Assembly (NCBI RefSeq): GCF_900106755.1
Contig: NZ_FNNN01000010.1
Span: 121,650 to 185,649, forward strand
DNA length: 64,000 nt
Direction: 5' to 3'
Source: Bacteroides faecis MAJ27
GTDB lineage: Bacteria > Bacteroidota > Bacteroidia > Bacteroidales > Bacteroidaceae
The position numbers were made by a program, and so were the translations under genes. The first letter of the stretch is position 1, and every line of letters begins with the position of its first letter. The notes under the pieces are model-generated. The model was given only the letters and a program-made list of their open reading frames with translations. It ran no database searches and was not told the origin of the DNA. This document shows positions 24,009 through 34,400 of this stretch, piece by piece.

Positions 24009-26615
24009 TTATTTAAGTGCATTCAGCCATCCGGGCACGTAGCCCAGACGTTCACGCAATTGTGCCTCGTACAAAGATTCGGGGGATACCTTTGCACCGG
24101 TACTCTCTTCATAGGTGACCTGTTGCCGGTCCGTACCTGCGAATTGTACCTTCGTACCGTGTACACCGACTACGATAGGCGGGAAAATCTTCCACCATTT
24201 GTCGCTGTCGCTCCACCATTCGAAGTTGGAGGCATGAGAGTCCGTTCCGGTCACGTTCAGGTTCCACAGGGTGAGGTCGCTCAGATGATTGGGGGCTTCG
24301 TTTTCATCACCTCCCGCACGGTAGTACACAAGGCCTCCCCGACAGTTGTCTATCAGCGTAGCACGAGGCTGTGTGGCATGGGATTCGAAGCAGGCGTCAT
24401 TGCCCCAGGTTACGTTCCATAATACGGTTCCTACACTTGGCTTCGATACGCCGCAGCCGTGGAACTGTCCTTGGCAACTCTTGCCGTATACGTCATTTCC
24501 TGCGCTTTCATCGCGGACTTTACCGATAAAGACACGTGAGGAACCTTGCGAGCGTACGGCTGAATGTCCGCGTTTTCCACTGATGCGGATGTTGTAAGCC
24601 GAGCTGTTGGCAGATTCGGCAAACGTAAGCGCTTCGCTGACACTCTCAAAGTGGACGTTGCGTACCCATGAATTGACTACACGTTGTAAGAGCAACGGTT
24701 TGTAGGCTCCGTCGTATTGCCAGCCTACCTTAGCTTGTTCGGCATGGCCTTCTCCGTGGTGGGCGTAGCCGTCCAATGCATTTCCTACAAAGCTGAGGTC
24801 TTCTACACCGACATTTTCCAGGTACTTGTATGTGCGGATTTCCCATCCTTCGGTATCGTTATACTTGATGTCGATATCGTGCATGATCGGTTCGTAGAAA
24901 GTGATCTTGCCGTTTGCGGCGGATTTCACTTGATGGAACTCGGTGATTTTGACTCCGTACTGGTCGTCAGCGTTCTGGTTGATGGAGATAGGGGCTTTCG
25001 CTATCGCCCAGTTCTCATTGAGGGCAATCGGGCCGATCTCTTTTTTCACCAACTCCCTGTCTCCGCTGCGCAGACGTAACTGCACCCACTGGCCGGAAGA
25101 AATCCCGGTGGTCCCGCTGACTTTTACGGTGAAGTCTCCGCGTTGTGCATTCTCGGTGACGGAAGCAAGTTGGGGAGAGTTGCCGGCGTTGTTCGGACCG
25201 TTCGTGTGCTTGATTGCCAGCAGAACAGGCGATGAACTGAGGTTGCTGATGCTTGTCGGCAGATGAGGTGTCTCCATAATCAGCCGTGTTTTGTCGGGAC
25301 CGTCACCTTTGATTACAAAGTTACCGCCATAGATTTCAATGCCGTTGCTGACATTGTTGTTTTTCGAGTCTACGGCATCTTTCTGCTTGCTTTCGTCGCG
25401 CGTATTGTCGTCGTCGTTGTGAAGAACGTAGTCTCCTGCGGGGAAGTAGATCACAATCTTCGCGTTGGCATTCATCTTGTTGGTTCCGTTCACTTTCGTC
25501 ATGTTATTCTCCTGCAGGATGTTGATCAGCGCTTCGCGGGCAGTCATGTTTTTGGAAGTCATGCGTTCCTTTACGTTGATCACTTGGTATCCTAAAGAAA
25601 ATGCGCCTTGCGGCGCACTTTCTCCATGATTATATCCGGCATACGAATAGTCGAGCAGCACATTGTTTTCTCCCTGTTTGAAGCGTTGCCAGGCTAAAGC
25701 CGAGCTGGCATCTATTTCCGTAGTCAGCAGTTTCACCGGAAGCTTCACTACCCGGCAGTAGCCTTCTTTCGAGAATATCTTGATGTAAATCTGTTCCTCG
25801 TATACTTTTCCTTGTACATTCGTTTTAGGTGCGGTGACAATCAGTTTGTTTTCTGTCAGTTTCACGCCCCATGTCTGGTTTTCGATGGTGGCTGTTTCCA
25901 CGTTGGCTTGTTCTACCACGAATTCCTGCTTTTGTCCCAGACCGAAAGTGGCTGTACCTTCGTATTCGATGGTCAGGTAGAAGTCTTTTCCGTAGATAGG
26001 AACCTTCACCTGGCTGTTGTCGGCACGTATGGTAAAGGTGATCTGTCCGGTAGCTTCGTCAATGGTTACATTGCTGAACAGCGAGCTTGCGTTGGCAACG
26101 GCTTGCGTTCCGTCGGCGATCTGGTTGTTGCCCAGTTTGTTCCAGGTGCTTCCGTTATCGACAGAAATCAGCCAGAAGCCGTTTGCATCTACTTTCAGCT
26201 TCGGAGTTACCCCTGCTGTTCCTGTTTCGGGGATGGCGCTTACCGGTTTGTCGTTTACAAGCAGCTCGGTGGTCATGCCGTTGATGGTATACGCCCAGTG
26301 GCCTGATGCGTTGACGCTGAACAAAGGCATGTCGTTCATGTCTACTTTGCCGCTGTATATGGTTACGGTTTCGCCGTTGCTCAGTTCGATGGTATAGTTG
26401 TCCTGCTCATCTTTACTGTACCCCACCACCAGAATTTTCCCTTCAACCATCTGCTGATAGTTGCTGATGTCCGAGTTCATCTGTTCTATGCTCGCTTCCA
26501 GGTTGGCCACCCGTTCTGTCAGGTCGTCAATGTCGGAGCGTAGATCATCCCGTTCGTCGCACGAGTAAAGTGCGACGAGGAGGGTGATACATATGATTGA
26601 TATTACTTTTTTCAT
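24009..26615 (-). CDS. lipoprotein with DUF4988 coiled-coil stalk and DUF4955 beta-helix
   Basis: 868 residues, with lipobox ALYSCDE (Cys 19). Residues 20-60 are a heptad-rich coiled coil (DDLTERVANLEASIEQM), followed by beta modules with NGETVTIYSG and GFWLISVDNGSTWNKLG, the DUF4988 pattern. From about 300 on comes a pectate-lyase-like right-handed beta-helix region (FPAGDYVLHNDDD, FVIKGDGPDKTRLIMETP, and later RNVHFESVSEALTFAES) that fits DUF4955. It probably stands on the cell surface and binds or cuts glycan; no catalytic residues can be assigned. Last gene of the operon, 13 bp after a paralogue of its stalk. Confidence 0.8.
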   Translation of the reverse strand: MKKVISIICITLLVALYSCDERDDLRSDIDDLTERVANLEASIEQMNSDISNYQQMVEGKILVVGYSKDEQDNYTIELSNGETVTIYSGKVDMNDMPLFSVNASGHWAYTINGMTTELLVNDKPVSAIPETGTAGVTPKLKVDANGFWLISVDNGSTWNKLGNNQIADGTQAVANASSLFSNVTIDEATGQITFTIRADNSQVKVPIYGKDFYLTIEYEGTATFGLGQKQEFVVEQANVETATIENQTWGVKLTENKLIVTAPKTNVQGKVYEEQIYIKIFSKEGYCRVVKLPVKLLTTEIDASSALAWQRFKQGENNVLLDYSYAGYNHGESAPQGAFSLGYQVINVKERMTSKNMTAREALINILQENNMTKVNGTNKMNANAKIVIYFPAGDYVLHNDDDNTRDESKQKDAVDSKNNNVSNGIEIYGGNFVIKGDGPDKTRLIMETPHLPTSISNLSSSPVLLAIKHTNGPNNAGNSPQLASVTENAQRGDFTVKVSGTTGISSGQWVQLRLRSGDRELVKKEIGPIALNENWAIAKAPISINQNADDQYGVKITEFHQVKSAANGKITFYEPIMHDIDIKYNDTEGWEIRTYKYLENVGVEDLSFVGNALDGYAHHGEGHAEQAKVGWQYDGAYKPLLLQRVVNSWVRNVHFESVSEALTFAESANSSAYNIRISGKRGHSAVRSQGSSRVFIGKVRDESAGNDVYGKSCQGQFHGCGVSKPSVGTVLWNVTWGNDACFESHATQPRATLIDNCRGGLVYYRAGGDENEAPNHLSDLTLWNLNVTGTDSHASNFEWWSDSDKWWKIFPPIVVGVHGTKVQFAGTDRQQVTYEESTGAKVSPESLYEAQLRERLGYVPGWLNALK

Positions 26616-26628
26616 ACGTTAGTCAATA

Positions 26629-28572
26629 TTAGTTGGTTGCACCGTATTCGGCATATTCTGCATTCGGAACGAAAATACCGTTGGCGAGGTCGAAGGTGCC
26701 GCCGTCGAACGGATTGGCTTCTAGTATATTAAGTTGCTCCATGCTTTCAAATGGAGCTTTACCTCCATAGAACATCTGCCAGTTGAATGTCATTGTCTTA
26801 TAAACAATGTTGTTTACACAAGTCGTTCCGGAAGGGGATGTTGTAACAGGGCGGAAAATAATGCAGGCATTTGCTCCTGCTGTATTTGTCCAGAAGATAT
26901 TGTTCTTTACAGAAATGTCAGCCAGCTTATCTACATATACCATTCCCGTTGTTGCAGTTTCCAAATTGACAAATGTGTTGTTTTCAAGTACACAGTTAGC
27001 TATACCGGCTTTACTTCCGACAAATAGGCCAAACTGATTGACCTTTCCTTCAGGACAATAGAATACATTGTTTTTGAATACAATATTCTTGTAGTCCTGA
27101 CTAGTGCTCGCTCCGAGGCTGATGATATACTTCTGATTGGCTGATTCAGATTTGAAGGTAGAATTTTCCATACTGAAGTTTTCTATGCTACGGGTGTTGG
27201 AACTCAAGTACAGGATGTGTTTCCCTGCGGAAGGAGTTATCTGACATTGGTCAAAAGCTACATATTTAAACGGATTATTATCTGTATTATATGTGAATAT
27301 CTGATTGTTCAAGGTACTGGTTCCTACTAATGCGATGTTCTTGCATAAGAAATGTCCTTCACCTGAAGTCTGTACCAGTTTGATTTGAACATCAACATTG
27401 ACTGTGCTGCTTTTCTGTGAGTTGTCGCCAATGAAGATCAGGTTTTGGACACTGCCTGTACCTGTATAATTTATTGTGACTCCTTCCTTGATAAAGTAAA
27501 TTCCTTCTTTGGTCACTGCCTGATTGGATTCAATATAAGTTGCATCCGGGAATTTAGTTTGGTTTACTTCAATACCATTGATCGTAATATTTCCTCCTGC
27601 ATTGTATACGGCATAGTAGCTGTCAACCACCTCTACAGCCTTCACCTGAATCTTGGCAACTGCCCAGCTGGCACCCTTATTCACTTGCACGGTTACGTCC
27701 GCTCCATTGTCCGCTGTTGCACGTGTATTGGCAACGGCACTTGCCGGAGCTGTGATGCTCAATGTAGCTACATTAGTGCTTTCATCCGCTTCGCTTACGG
27801 TAGCCACCCAGCCGGCGGGAGCAGTAACGATGACGTTTTCACCTTTCACTTTCACAGTCGTAGTAGCAGTCTTGCCATAGCCGATTTCCCAGTATCCGTT
27901 CTTCATTCCGGTTTCCGGTTCGGTGATTTCGCACAACAGGTCTTTCACGATAGGTATAGAGATGGCTTCCGTCTGTCCTTTCAGTTTGATCACGAAGAAT
28001 TCTCCGGTTGAGTCTACATATACTTCCTCAAAGAAAGAGTCTGCACTGCTTCCTCCGGAACCATCGCTGACAGCGGATACCTTTTGTCCGTCTGTATCGA
28101 GTACATCTTCCCAGTTCGCTCCGTTATCATAGCTCACCTGCCAGAAGCTTCCTTCGTCCGTAATCCGGAACTTGGGAGCTATACCGTCTTTACCGGGAGT
28201 TCCTACAGCCTGAACAGGTGTACCGTTCTGCATCAGCACTTCACCGTTCACTACCCATTGGCCTTCGTCATTGACGGTAATTTCAGGATAAGCCACTTCT
28301 CCCTTTGAGCCTTGTGTCAGTGAGATGGTTTCTCCGTTGCTCAGTTTCAGTTTATATGTACCGTCTGTATTTGTCACTTCTGTAATAGTCTGACCACCTT
28401 CAAGCAATCGCTTGATAGCTGTCATGTTATCGTTCAATAGACTGACTTGTGCTTCCAGAGACGCTACACGGTCTTTCAGATTGTCAACATCGTCTCTCAA
28501 GTCGTCTGTATCGCACGCTGCCAATGCAAACAGCGCAAATGCGGTTAACATGATTGATTTAAAGTAATTCAT
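26629..28572 (-). CDS. lipoprotein with DUF4988 stalk and DUF4957/DUF5123-like beta-helix
   Basis: 647 residues with lipobox ALAACDT. The coiled coil (LRDDVDNLKDRVASLEAQVS) and the two beta modules after it match the stalk of the downstream 868-residue protein in order and wording (NGETISLT, GQWVVNGE, FWQVSYDNGANWEDVL). A BACON/Ig-like segment follows (about 215-300), then repeated short beta strands with asparagine turns (ENFSMENSTFKSES, YKNIVFKNNVFYCPEG, ISVKNNIFWTN) of a parallel beta-helix, fitting DUF4957 and DUF5123. It is probably a surface glycan-binding protein of the chondroitin sulfate locus. Confidence 0.8.
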   Translation of the reverse strand: MNYFKSIMLTAFALFALAACDTDDLRDDVDNLKDRVASLEAQVSLLNDNMTAIKRLLEGGQTITEVTNTDGTYKLKLSNGETISLTQGSKGEVAYPEITVNDEGQWVVNGEVLMQNGTPVQAVGTPGKDGIAPKFRITDEGSFWQVSYDNGANWEDVLDTDGQKVSAVSDGSGGSSADSFFEEVYVDSTGEFFVIKLKGQTEAISIPIVKDLLCEITEPETGMKNGYWEIGYGKTATTTVKVKGENVIVTAPAGWVATVSEADESTNVATLSITAPASAVANTRATADNGADVTVQVNKGASWAVAKIQVKAVEVVDSYYAVYNAGGNITINGIEVNQTKFPDATYIESNQAVTKEGIYFIKEGVTINYTGTGSVQNLIFIGDNSQKSSTVNVDVQIKLVQTSGEGHFLCKNIALVGTSTLNNQIFTYNTDNNPFKYVAFDQCQITPSAGKHILYLSSNTRSIENFSMENSTFKSESANQKYIISLGASTSQDYKNIVFKNNVFYCPEGKVNQFGLFVGSKAGIANCVLENNTFVNLETATTGMVYVDKLADISVKNNIFWTNTAGANACIIFRPVTTSPSGTTCVNNIVYKTMTFNWQMFYGGKAPFESMEQLNILEANPFDGGTFDLANGIFVPNAEYAEYGATN

Positions 28573-28610
28573 AGATATAATGTATTAGTTATTATTTTAT
28601 TCGTTGATTG

Positions 28611-29654
28611 TTATTCTACTACGTTCACAACCATGTGGTAGGTAGTAGTAGATGAGTGGTCGATATTGGCATTTCTGGCGAGGAACGTTACGTTGTAAAT
28701 ACCAATCTCGTTGTACGTATATGTATAGGAGCTCAGACTCTGAGTGATATCCTTCACCTTTGTTCCCTGATCGGGGCTGCAAGAGTTGACGGTGATCAGG
28801 TCAGAGACCAGCCAGCTGTATTTCAGCGGATCATTTGCATTGGTACTATGGATGAAGAAGGAGCCACCGCCTACACCTGTCAGGTTCCAGATACCGGATG
28901 TGTTGTTTGTAACCGTTCCGTATTCACGGTCATTGGTCATGCCTGTCTGATCTTTCAGGTTCCATTTGTTCTTCATGTTGACCGGAGTGAAACCGAAAGA
29001 ACCGGCAGAATATTCAGTTTCCTGTCCGCTGGTCATCACATTGTTGATGCGCATCTGCTCAAAGTACATCTTTGACTGTGCTACGGTATTGTCAATACCC
29101 CGGTAGCAAATGGCGATGGCAATTCGTTTGCCCATGTACTCTTTCATATCGAAACTGTATGGAGTGGCAAGATCAGCATTACCTACCGCCGCTGTGGGGA
29201 AGGAGGATTGTGGAACCAGTTCTTTCCATTTACCGTCCTTCTCGAATTGCTCTACAAGCAAAGAGTCGGCTTCGAAATTATCCTTGTATAATCCGGTGAA
29301 TTCGTCGGATATATACACGTGTTTCTCTAATGTCGTGCTTGGGTTTCCATACTGGAACCAGATAGAGAAGTTCAGTGTGGACGACTTGATCTGTGAAGGA
29401 TCAACCGTTTCGCGTTCGCGATACTCGTATTTGCTGCCTGCTTCTCCACTGAAGAAGGTCAGGAAATCCGGATCGCCCGAAAGGATGAACTCTATCGGAG
29501 TGCCCTTCTTGGCAGTAATGATCTGTCCGTCGAAACTTACATTTTCGTTGGTTGCTACTTTTACGTGCAAGCCTACCGCTTCGTCCAGCCCGTCGCTGCA
29601 AGCCCCGAAGAAGAGGCTCGCTATACAGATGGCTATGAGTTTATATGTTTTCAT
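28611..29654 (-). CDS. DUF5017-like surface lipoprotein (SusE/F position)
   Basis: 347 residues with lipobox FFGACSDG. The middle part (SKMYFEQMRINNVMTSGQ after a jelly-roll-like region) fits DUF5017, and the C-terminal part (ISLSSYTYTYNEIGIYNVTFLARNANID, reading approximate at its start) looks like a PKD-type Ig domain. Directly after SusD, the usual place of a surface glycan-binding protein, with 33 bp between. No enzyme residues seen; I infer that it binds chondroitin sulfate fragments. Confidence 0.78.
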   Translation of the reverse strand: MKTYKLIAICIASLFFGACSDGLDEAVGLHVKVATNENVSFDGQIITAKKGTPIEFILSGDPDFLTFFSGEAGSKYEYRERETVDPSQIKSSTLNFSIWFQYGNPSTTLEKHVYISDEFTGLYKDNFEADSLLVEQFEKDGKWKELVPQSSFPTAAVGNADLATPYSFDMKEYMGKRIAIAICYRGIDNTVAQSKMYFEQMRINNVMTSGQETEYSAGSFGFTPVNMKNKWNLKDQTGMTNDREYGTVTNNTSGIWNLTGVGGGSFFIHSTNANDPLKYSWLVSDLITVNSCSPDQGTKVKDITQSLSSYTYTYNEIGIYNVTFLARNANIDHSSTTTYHMVVNVVE

Positions 29655-29687
29655 AATCTATGATGCTTTTATGGATGAATACTTTGA

Positions 29688-31406
29688 TTACCAACCCGGA
29701 TTGTTCTGTGTGATATCTTTGTTCACACTCATTTCCGCATCCGGAATCGGGAAGTAGTTGTATGTGCTGGAGATATTGAAGTATGTATATACGTTGGTCG
29801 GTCCCTGCGTCCAGTTATTACCGGATTGTGCTTCGGTCACCAGTGCTCTCATGTTCTTTACATACTCACCCCAGCGGATCAGGTCGAAACGGCGGGTGTA
29901 TTCGAAACAAAGTTCCATGGCACGTTCATCTTTTACGGTCTGGCGGAATTCTGCCTGCGTCATGTCGGAAAGCTCGCTCAGACCAGCGCGGTCTCTTACT
30001 TCCTTCAGACATTGGTAAGCCAGTGCGGTAGGACCGTCATTCGCTTCGTTTTCCGCTTCTGCGATCATCAGCAGTACGTCTGCATAGCGCAGGATGGGGA
30101 AGTTGATAGCCGTATAGTTCTTGTCTTTCTTGTCCGCTTCGTATTCACGGCGGTACTTGCCGCACATACGGCTGTAGTTCTTGGTGGCTGTGGTCTTTTC
30201 TGTGTCACCTGCGTACTGGTAAGTTCCGCGTTCCTGACCGTATTGAGACATTACTTCAGCAAGTTTGCCCTGCTCAAATTCACGATGGGTTACCCCTGTA
30301 TTCTTACCTCCGGCTTCTTTGTATTCAAACGGTGCGATGCTCCAGTTGAAACGCTTGGTGTCACCGTTGTTCACATAAAGGTTGTACAGTTTCGGAGTGC
30401 TGTAGATGAAGGCATAAGCATATCCGGGGTCTTTTGATCCTACCACGTCGCTTTTGGAAGACATATCGGGGCCGGCAAGTCCGATGATGTTACCGATACG
30501 GCCTTCCGCCTGCGTATCCGAAATGTTGTTGCCGGCGAATTCGGCTTCCCAGATACTTTCGTTGGCAGTGGTATTATACTTGTCGGAACACATATCGATG
30601 AAAGGGTCCCAGTAGTTGGCAGCCAGTTTGTGTCCGGCAGTCATTACTTTCTGGGCGTAGAAGCTGGCTCTTTCGAAATAGTCCTTCTTCTCGGCCTGTG
30701 TGGCATTGCGGTCTTCGCGGTAGTGCTCGCCTGCACGGAACAGATAGACACGTGCCAGTATGCCCCATGCGGTAGACTGGGAGATACGTCCCGGCTTATA
30801 AGCAAGGTCGGCTGCTGACTTCAGACCGGTCTCAGCCGCATCCGCCATTTCGGAGACGATGAAGTCGTAGATTTCCTGTTTGTCTGTACGCGGGATGTTT
30901 AGGTTGGTAACGCTTTGCGTAGAAACCGTTTTGAAAGGAACATCTCCCCAGCACTCCACCAGGTTGAAATAGTAGAATGCACGCAGGAAACGGGCTTCGG
31001 CGATGTATTGCTCTTTGACGCCTGAGTCGAAACCGGTTACTTTGTCGATGTTTTCGAGGAACATGTTGGCACGGTTGATACCTGAATAGAGGGCATACCA
31101 GAAGGCAGTCACGGCATTGTCACTGGTAGTGGCATTGTTACAGATCAGTCCGGTAGAGGCAGGACCGCGTCCGCTGCCTCCGTAGTGGGATAAGTCGTCA
31201 CCGGCTACGAGATACATATAGTCACCGCCGTAGAAAGTGGGTTGCGACAGTATGGCATAGACGCCTGTCAGGAATGAGTTGGCTTCAGCGGGGGTGTTGA
31301 AGTAGTTCTCCGGCGTCAGTTTGGTAGGTTCTTTGTCCAGAAAGTCACAGGATGCCATGCTGAAACCTGCCAATAGAGCTATGATTGTTATTTTTAATGC
31401 TTTCAT
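29688..31406 (-). CDS. SusD/RagB-family glycan-binding lipoprotein (chondroitin locus)
   Basis: Outer-surface partner of the SusC transporter. From the ATG at 31406 it has about 572 residues with lipobox SMASCDFLDKEP. The RagB/SusD signatures are present: ARFLRAFYYFNLVECWGDVP in the TPR-like half, and RYADVLLMIAEAENEAN and ELCFEYTRRFDLIRWGEY near the C-terminus. The open frame extends to 31445, but the 31406 start gives a proper signal peptide. It lies 39 bp after SusC. Confidence 0.94.
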   Translation of the reverse strand: MKALKITIIALLAGFSMASCDFLDKEPTKLTPENYFNTPAEANSFLTGVYAILSQPTFYGGDYMYLVAGDDLSHYGGSGRGPASTGLICNNATTSDNAVTAFWYALYSGINRANMFLENIDKVTGFDSGVKEQYIAEARFLRAFYYFNLVECWGDVPFKTVSTQSVTNLNIPRTDKQEIYDFIVSEMADAAETGLKSAADLAYKPGRISQSTAWGILARVYLFRAGEHYREDRNATQAEKKDYFERASFYAQKVMTAGHKLAANYWDPFIDMCSDKYNTTANESIWEAEFAGNNISDTQAEGRIGNIIGLAGPDMSSKSDVVGSKDPGYAYAFIYSTPKLYNLYVNNGDTKRFNWSIAPFEYKEAGGKNTGVTHREFEQGKLAEVMSQYGQERGTYQYAGDTEKTTATKNYSRMCGKYRREYEADKKDKNYTAINFPILRYADVLLMIAEAENEANDGPTALAYQCLKEVRDRAGLSELSDMTQAEFRQTVKDERAMELCFEYTRRFDLIRWGEYVKNMRALVTEAQSGNNWTQGPTNVYTYFNISSTYNYFPIPDAEMSVNKDITQNNPGW

Positions 31407-31445
31407 AATCGAATTCTTTTTTCTAACTGTTACTATCTTATCCAT

Positions 31446-34400
31446 TTAGAATCCCAGACTTACACCAAAGCTGACAGAGTATGCTCTCGGATAGGAAGAG
31501 TAGTCCAGGCCGGGAGTCAGTGCGCTGTTGCGTACAGATACTTCCGGGTCATAACCGGAATAGCCGGTGCATGTCCACAGGTTTTGTGCGGCAACATAGA
31601 CACGCGCTTTGTCTATTTTCCATTTCTTCACCAGCTTGGAGGGGAAGGTATAGCCTATGGTCACATTCTTCAGGCGGAGGTACGAACCGTCCTCGATGAT
31701 GCGTGAAGAAATGACACGGTTGGAAGAGGAGTTGGTAGCCGCGGGAATATCACTGGTCGGGTTGTCGGCTGTCCAACGGTTGGCATAGCTGGCGAACTGG
31801 TTCAGTTCGCGTGATCTGTTGTTGGAACTTTCAAAGAACAGACGGTTGGCATTCATGATATCGTTGCCGTAAGACCACTGGAAGAAAATGCTCAGATCGA
31901 TACCTTTGTATTCAAAGTTGTTGGTGAAACCACCGGTATGTATCGGAAGTCCGCGTCCGATAATCGTACGGTCGTTGGAGTCAACTACTCCGTCGCCGTT
32001 AAGGTCGGCGTATTTGGGCATACCCGGCTGAGTGTTGGTCTCAGTAGAGTAGTGGGCTACTCCCGGCTTCAGGCTGTATGAATTACCCGATTTGTTGAAG
32101 TCGTCATACTTGTATGTGCCTTCGTAAACGTAGCCGTACATCAGTCCCATCGGCAGACCGATTTTGGCGATGTAGCTGGATTGACCGTTGTAGTTCTGGT
32201 CGAACTGGGCGGCAGTCAGCAAGGCTGTCTGATTTTCCGACAGGGCCAGTACTTCGTTCTTATTGAAAGAAATGTTGAAGTTAGTCGTCCACTTGAAGGC
32301 GCGTGTCTGGAAGTTAACTGTGTTCAGACTGAGTTCCAGACCGTCGTTGCGTACTTTACCGATGTTCTTCGTAGCGCTGTAATAACCCGAAGAGTAGGGT
32401 AGAGAAGCATCCAGCAACAGGTCGCGGGTAGTCTTCCGGTAGATATCCATCGTTATTCCGATGCGTTCGTCGAAGAATCCGAGGTCGAGACCTGCATTCC
32501 ATTGTTCGGTTGTTTCCCATTTCAGGTCTTTGTTGGGCAAAGAAGTAGGAACGACACCTGCATTGGTTGCATCATTGTCGAACGGATAAACACCGCTTGG
32601 AAGGGAGTTTGTCGATGTATACGAGCCGACTCTGGATTTCAATACGGCCAGCAGTGCATAATAATCGTACTCACCGATACGGTTGTTACCCGTGAGTCCC
32701 CAGCTCAGACGAATCTTGCCGCTGGACAGTACGCTTTTCAATGGTTTCATGAACTCTTCTTCTGTGAAGCTCCATGCCAGTGATGCGGAAGGGAAGTATC
32801 CGTAACGGTTGGCCTTGTTGAACTTGGAAGAACCGTCGGCACGGAAAGAAGCGGTGGCGTAATACTTGGACATATAGTTGTAAGTCACGCGTCCGAGGTA
32901 CGACAACATCGCCCATGAGGATTTTGCCGAAGTGGTAGTACCTGCCTGTCCTTCGCTCATGCCCGCCATTCCGAGTGACTCGTTGGGGATGTGCGTTGTG
33001 CGGAATGAATAAATCTCGTAGTCCGAGTTCTGGAAAGTGATACCTCCCAATACGTTGAGGAAGTGTTTCTTTTTGATGTTGGTCTGATAAGTCAGCGTGT
33101 TTTCATTCAGCCATGTCAGACGTTCCTGACGGGTCACCTGAGCGTTCACCTTATCTGTAGAAGTCGGTCCTCCGTAGCGGGTATTCGAGTTGTTGAACTG
33201 ATCCTGCTTACGTGAGTCGTAGGTATATCCGGCGGAAACTTTCAGTTTCAGACCTTTCAGTACTTCGTACTCTGCGAATCCGTTCATCTGCAGATTGTTG
33301 GTATAGCTTTTCCGGTATTCGTTCTTCTGCGATTTGATCGGGTTGAAACGGTAGTCATTACTTGAATCTACGGCGTTGTCCGTTGCGCTGTCCATCAGGA
33401 AGCTGAGCGGAGTGTCGGGAGAAGTCACCGGACGGTAACCCCATACGCTATAGAAAAGGTTGTTCATACCACTGTAGGAAGTAGAAGACGGAGTACTGCC
33501 TGTCTGGATAGAACGTGAGTAGTTGGTAGTCAGGCTCATGTTCAGTTTGCCGCGGCGGACTACGGTGTTCATACGTCCCTGCATGCGCTTGTAACCGGTC
33601 TCTATCAGTGTACCGTCCTGATCGAAGTAAGACAGGGAGGCGTTGTAACGTACCCCTTCCGTACCTCCGGCAAGTCTGATTGTGTGATTCTGCTGCCAGG
33701 CTGTTTTGAATATCTCGTCCTGCCAGTTATATTGTTCGATGTTCCGATAGTCGTCAAGTGTCCATTGCTTGCCTTCATAGTTCATCAGGTACGAACCGGC
33801 CACTACGGTGGGATACATTTCATTCTGCAGTTTGACAAACTCGTAAGCATCCATCATCGGAATAGTGCGGGTGACATGCTGCACACCGAAACTGCCGTCG
33901 TAAGATAGCTGTGCCCGTCCTACTTTACCTTTCTTGGTGGTAATGATGACAACACCGTTGGCACCGCGCGCACCGTAGATCGCTGTAGCCGACGCGTCTT
34001 TCAGGAAATCGAGCGATTCGATATCGGAAGGATTCAGTGTGCTGGCTGCCGACGAGTCTTCTATCGGGAAGCCGTCGATAACGAACAGCGGTGAGTTCTC
34101 CTGTGTCAGTGAGTTGTTACCACGAATCACAATGCTCATGTTGCCGCCCGGCATACCTTCACCCGAAGTCACGTTTACTCCGGCGATACGTCCTCCGAGG
34201 GCCTGATCGAATGAGGCGACGGGAGCGGTGAGCACATCTGTCATATTGGCTTTCGCTACAGAACCGGTGAGGTCGCGGCGACGCACTTCCTGATAACCGA
34301 CAACAACGACTTCGTCCAATGTTTTAGTATCTTCTTTCAGGGTGATTACCATCGGCTTCTGCGAGTCTGCTTTTACTTCGACAGTCATATAGCCAATAAA

